64,000 bases of DNA from Hyphomicrobium sp. MC1 (GTDB lineage Bacteria > Pseudomonadota > Alphaproteobacteria > Rhizobiales > Hyphomicrobiaceae), in the NCBI RefSeq assembly GCF_000253295.1, contig NC_015717.1:1426001-1490000 (forward strand), given 5' to 3'. The notes under the pieces are model-generated. The model saw only the letters and a program-made list of their open reading frames with translations. It made no database searches and had not been told where the DNA came from. This document shows, piece by piece, positions 63,263 to 64,000 of the stretch; position 1 is the stretch's first letter; the number at the start of each line of letters is the position of its first letter. The position numbers and the translations under genes are program-made.

Positions 63263-64000
63263 ATGTTGTGGCTCAGTAAGGCGGCGCGTAGCGTCGCGTA
63301 CTCTATTGTTGCGGCTGTGGCGACAGTCGGACTCGTTGGCCATCACGCGCAGGCAGCTGATAGAGTCGTAAAAGTCTACAACTGGTCGGATTATATCGAT
63401 CCTTCGATCCTTACCGATTTCACGAAGGAAACCGGTATCAAGGTCGTTTATGACGTCTTCGACAGCAACGAAGTTCTGGAAACAAAGCTTCTCGCAGGCG
63501 GCAGCGGATATGACGTCGTCGTTCCGACCGCATCGTTTCTTTCGCGCCAGATCAAAGCCGGCGTGTTCCAGAAACTCGATAAGGCCAAGCTTCCAAACTT
63601 AAAGTACGCATGGCCCGAAGTTTATAATCGTATCGCGCAGTACGATCCGGGTAACGAATACGCCGTCAACTGGATGTGGGGTACCACGGGCGTCGGCTAT
63701 AATGAAGGCAAGATCAAAGAGCGCATGGCTGATGCGCCGGTCAACTCACTCGATATGATCTTCAAGCCGGAGATTGCCGCGAAGTTCAAGGACTGCGGCA
63801 TCTATATGCTGGATTCACCGGAAGACATCATTCCGGTTGCACTCAATTACCTCGGCCTCGATCCGAATACGAAAAATCCGGAAGACTTCCAAAAAGTCGA
63901 AGATATGCTGCTGAAGATCAGGCCGTATATCAAGAAGTTCCATTCCTCCGAATACATCAACGCGCTGGCGAACGGCGATGCTTGCATGGCGCTCGGCTGG
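63263..64000 (+). CDS. PotF-like polyamine-binding protein (3' partial)
   Basis: The frame starts with a GGAGG-preceded ATG and runs off the right edge after 246 codons. It has a signal peptide ending HHAQAAD and the segments VYNWSDYIDPSILTDFTKET, DVVVPTASFLSRQIKAGVFQ and WGTTGVGYNEGKI, typical of putrescine-binding PotF. It is clearly paralogous to the binding protein at 21698-22807 (shared APVNSLD-IFKPE-AAKF-DCGI pattern). ABC transporter genes probably follow outside the window. Confidence 0.93.
   Translation, partial: MLWLSKAARSVAYSIVAAVATVGLVGHHAQAADRVVKVYNWSDYIDPSILTDFTKETGIKVVYDVFDSNEVLETKLLAGGSGYDVVVPTASFLSRQIKAGVFQKLDKAKLPNLKYAWPEVYNRIAQYDPGNEYAVNWMWGTTGVGYNEGKIKERMADAPVNSLDMIFKPEIAAKFKDCGIYMLDSPEDIIPVALNYLGLDPNTKNPEDFQKVEDMLLKIRPYIKKFHSSEYINALANGDACMALGW

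Overview
The window is a gene-dense, GC-rich chromosomal segment from an alphaproteobacterium. A Hyphomicrobium-like methylotroph of the Hyphomicrobiales is the best guess. This rests on the combination of urease, formamidase and amide ABC transporter genes, a DUF768 protein, a DUF2076 protein, a BacA/YddA-type ABC exporter and codon usage. I made no database comparison, so the genus is an inference. I saw no insertion sequence, prophage, CRISPR array, rRNA or tRNA.

Layout. 0-4.5 kb: the 3' end of a histidine-rich CzcB-type adaptor and a complete CzcA-type metal efflux pump. 4.5-6.6 kb: GDP-fucose synthesis (gmd, fcl). 6.8-9.6 kb: an EmrAB-type drug efflux pair. 9.8-12.7 kb: two very small membrane or exported peptides and an ABC exporter. 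12.9-13.5 kb: a fluoride riboswitch in front of crcB/fluC. 13.5-20.6 kb: a molybdopterin oxidoreductase, a lipoprotein, and an HlyD plus PilZ-glycosyltransferase pair likely to make a c-di-GMP-controlled polysaccharide. 20.6-23.9 kb: agmatinase, a polyamine-binding protein and a divergent LysR regulator.

24.4-43.6 kb is a coherent urea and short-chain amide island. It holds an FmdC-like outer-membrane porin, ureD, a fused ureAB, ureC, ureE, ureF and ureG, and a nickel permease. It also holds a two-gene regulatory unit, a five-gene UrtABCDE/FmdDEF-type ABC transporter, formamidase fmdA, zinc-ribbon fmdB and a DUF768 gene. The regulatory unit is the striking part: an 1126-residue hybrid histidine kinase whose N-terminal half is an NCS1-type permease, joined through a cysteine-rich linker. 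It is translationally coupled to a LuxR-type response regulator and transcribed divergently from urtA. The shared intergenic region carries three consecutive palindromes. I read this as a transporter-like sensor controlling urea/amide uptake and breakdown.

43.6-54.0 kb is mixed housekeeping and accessory content: an alpha/beta hydrolase, an SrpA-like catalase with cytochrome b561, a TonB-dependent receptor, small membrane proteins, a KGG stress protein, a DHFR-like protein and an aldehyde dehydrogenase. 54.4-61.0 kb is the second striking locus. It has a PilZ-like/SAM methyltransferase, an HK-REC-HK hybrid kinase and two REC proteins with degenerate kinase-like C-termini, in the order of the Ralstonia phcB-phcS-phcR-phcQ quorum-sensing operon but with the PhcS and PhcR parts fused into one protein. 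The window closes with a glutamine synthetase-like gene (PuuA/GlnA type) and the start of a second PotF-like polyamine-binding protein.
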